The translations under genes and the position numbers were made by a program. From contig MLAK01001339.1 in NCBI GenBank assembly GCA_001839685.1, positions 1 to 19,773 of the forward strand: a stretch of DNA of 19,773 bases. Reading direction: 5' to 3'. The stretch is from Tritrichomonas foetus (taxonomy: Eukaryota; Parabasalia; Tritrichomonadida; Tritrichomonadidae). The notes beneath the pieces are model-generated. The model saw nothing but the letters and a program-made list of their open reading frames with translations. It did no database searches and was not told the origin of the DNA. Position 1 is the stretch's first letter. The number at the start of each line of letters is the position of its first letter. This document shows positions 18,446 through 19,773 of the stretch, piece after piece.

Positions 18446-18775
18446 ACAAAAAAGTTTTCTAGAAAACTTTATATATTTTTAAAAATAGTATAAAATTGCG
18501 CATTGAGAAATCTTATTTATCCTCTTACTTATTATAATATTTCTGATACTCTTATTCATTTAATGAGAATTAGATCTAAAATAAGAAAAATTAACAAAAA
18601 TCATTTTTTGAGTAAACTGTTGTTCGCTAAATATTAGGTGAAGTAACATGAATTTTTCATGAGAGAATCAATAAAAGAGTTCATTCGAAGTCGATTGATC
18701 ATAATTTTTTGATTTTTTATTTCATATAATTCGCAATCACAATAAAACAAAAAGCTTCATTATTTCAGCGCTATC
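18446..18775. other. AT-rich spacer
   Basis: A 330-bp stretch rich in A and T runs between the ankyrin relic and the convergent end of the coiled-coil gene. Nothing recognisable was seen. Confidence 0.3.
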
Positions 18776-19438
18776 TTAGTGCTTTGCCATTTCTACAAGT
18801 GCTTGGTATTTCTGAGGAATATCCAGGCACAAAATATTGAAGGGGATGACCTCTGATAGTAGTTTCTGAATGGCTTGACTATTTACCATTTTTTCATCTT
18901 TCTCTAGTTGAGCTTCTTTCTTCTCAATTCTTTTTTTGACGACATCTTCGATGAACATTAATTTTTCGCACAAAAGATTTCCATATTGTTTTTTCCATTC
19001 TTCTTGTGGTGTATTTTTAATTGTTTCAATTTCAGCTCTTTTCTCTTCAATTTGTGCCAAAATTTGGTCGTTTCGATTTTTCTTCTCTTCAAGCTGTTCC
19101 TTCAGTATTTCAATATCTATGCTCACTTCTTTCATTTCGCAGAATTTCCGTATTTGTTCGAGGTCAGAATTTGCCGATTTTTGATTATTATTTTGGGTTT
19201 GCAAATTTTCGCTTTCTTTCGAAATTCCTTCGATATATTCTCTTATTTCCGGAATTGTTAAATTTGGGTTATTTTGATTGAGTCGAATGATTTCAAATTG
19301 GGATTCAAGCGAATTTGTTTCGTGAATAAACAGCGTTTTCTCTGGTTGACAATGTGGCAATTGCGAAGTACCTGATGGATCCTTTGGTGGCGGATGATCA
19401 GCAGGGTCTTTCTGAAAGAACTTGAAAAGGCCGAACAT
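18776..19438 (-). CDS. Coiled-coil protein of unknown function
   Basis: This 220-residue protein starts MFGLFKFF, has a short Pro-rich segment (about residues 11-32, HPPPKDP), then long charged helices from about 60 to 190 with heptad-like spacing (LEQIRKFCEMKEV, IEILKEQLEEKKNRNDQILAQ, VKKRIEKKEAQLEKDEKMV). A two-stranded coiled coil is likely. There is no signal peptide, membrane span or enzyme motif. The short hydrophobic start followed by coiled coil loosely recalls ESCRT-type or tethering proteins, but no family can be assigned. The open frame, balanced codon use and ATG start support a real gene. It has no close neighbour on its upstream side within the window. Confidence 0.7.
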   Translation of the reverse strand: MFGLFKFFQKDPADHPPPKDPSGTSQLPHCQPEKTLFIHETNSLESQFEIIRLNQNNPNLTIPEIREYIEGISKESENLQTQNNNQKSANSDLEQIRKFCEMKEVSIDIEILKEQLEEKKNRNDQILAQIEEKRAEIETIKNTPQEEWKKQYGNLLCEKLMFIEDVVKKRIEKKEAQLEKDEKMVNSQAIQKLLSEVIPFNILCLDIPQKYQALVEMAKH

Positions 19439-19626
19439 GGAAAAGTTTTGGCGTTTTTGGCATTTATTTTTTAGAATAATGGTGAATTTATTTGACCTAG
19501 TCGTTTTGAAAGATCATCAAAATAAATCCACTTCACATATTGATTTTATTGGTATATTGTACTAAATTTTTTATTCTTACGTCAAATTTGAAATTGTATG
19601 GATGAGAAATAGATAATAAACAATAC

Positions 19627-19745
19627 TGAGGCAAAACAGCCTCACTAACAATCTACGTGAACACTTTATGTTCATTTGACCTCCTATATGAAAGGTTTAC
19701 AAAGTGGTCCCCCAAAAAATTTGTGGGACCACCCCATAAACCTTT
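19627..19745. repeat. Series of perfect inverted repeats at the right edge
   Basis: Three hairpins follow one another: TGAGGC-AAAACA-GCCTCA (19627-19644); TGAACA-CTTTA-TGTTCA (19658-19674); and a long one in which GTGGTCCC (19705-19712) pairs with GGGACCAC (19726-19733), with CAAA/TTTG continuing inward to an AAA loop and AAAGGTT (19692-19698) pairing with AACCTTT (19739-19745) outside. After it comes a short ACC/ATC-rich low-complexity tail to the window end. A structured RNA, a foldback-type element or a transposon end are all possible. The window stops before this can be decided. Confidence 0.4.
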
Positions 19746-19773
19746 TGTCCTACCACTATCACTACCACCATCA

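Overview
This window looks like nuclear DNA of a parabasalid protist, most probably Tritrichomonas foetus or a close relative. The evidence is: eukaryotic genes in single uninterrupted frames; AT-rich spacers; several stop codons fused to a UAAA motif (the trichomonad polyadenylation signal); an initiator-like TCATTCT 11 bases before the alpha-tubulin start; an alpha-tubulin without a C-terminal tyrosine; and decayed ankyrin repeats of the trichomonad type (LLLKQPNNDIN). The species call is inference. No database was consulted.

Layout from left to right: a decayed minus-strand coding relic (16-321); a PUF RNA-binding protein (457-1698, +); a leucine-rich-repeat protein (2338-3990, +); a convergent spacer with a good box C/D snoRNA candidate (4131-4195) and further hairpins; an Asn-rich protein with two CAP-like domains (4635-6356, -); a small DNA transposon with 16-bp terminal inverted repeats and an intact 8-bp target-site duplication (6602-7697) carrying a broken gene; a PPIL4/CYP59-type cyclophilin-RRM protein (7902-8864, +); a divergent helical-repeat protein with no usable ATG (9506-10888, -); ribosomal protein uS2/RPSA (11018-11806, +); an ankyrin relic; a RAD17-like checkpoint clamp loader (12533-13918, -); alpha-tubulin (14251-15609, -) containing all 13 ambiguous bases of the window; a probable structured RNA of about 160 nt (16244-16402); a Rab GTPase with an altered switch II (16761-17363, -); a second ankyrin relic related to the first; a coiled-coil protein of unknown function (18776-19438, -); and a series of hairpins at the right edge.

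The genes are a mixed set, not a pathway: translation (RPSA), mRNA regulation and nuclear RNA metabolism (PUF, PPIL4), DNA-damage signalling (RAD17), cytoskeleton (alpha-tubulin), membrane traffic (Rab) and divergent repeat proteins. RPSA and tubulin are visibly richer in G+C and in C-ending codons than their neighbours, as expected for highly expressed genes.

The most interesting material lies between the genes: the snoRNA whose guide can pair with the conserved peptidyl-transferase-region LSU rRNA segment CGGGGAAAGAA, the complete TIR/TSD transposon, and the nested-helix RNA that also overlaps a 32-codon ORF.
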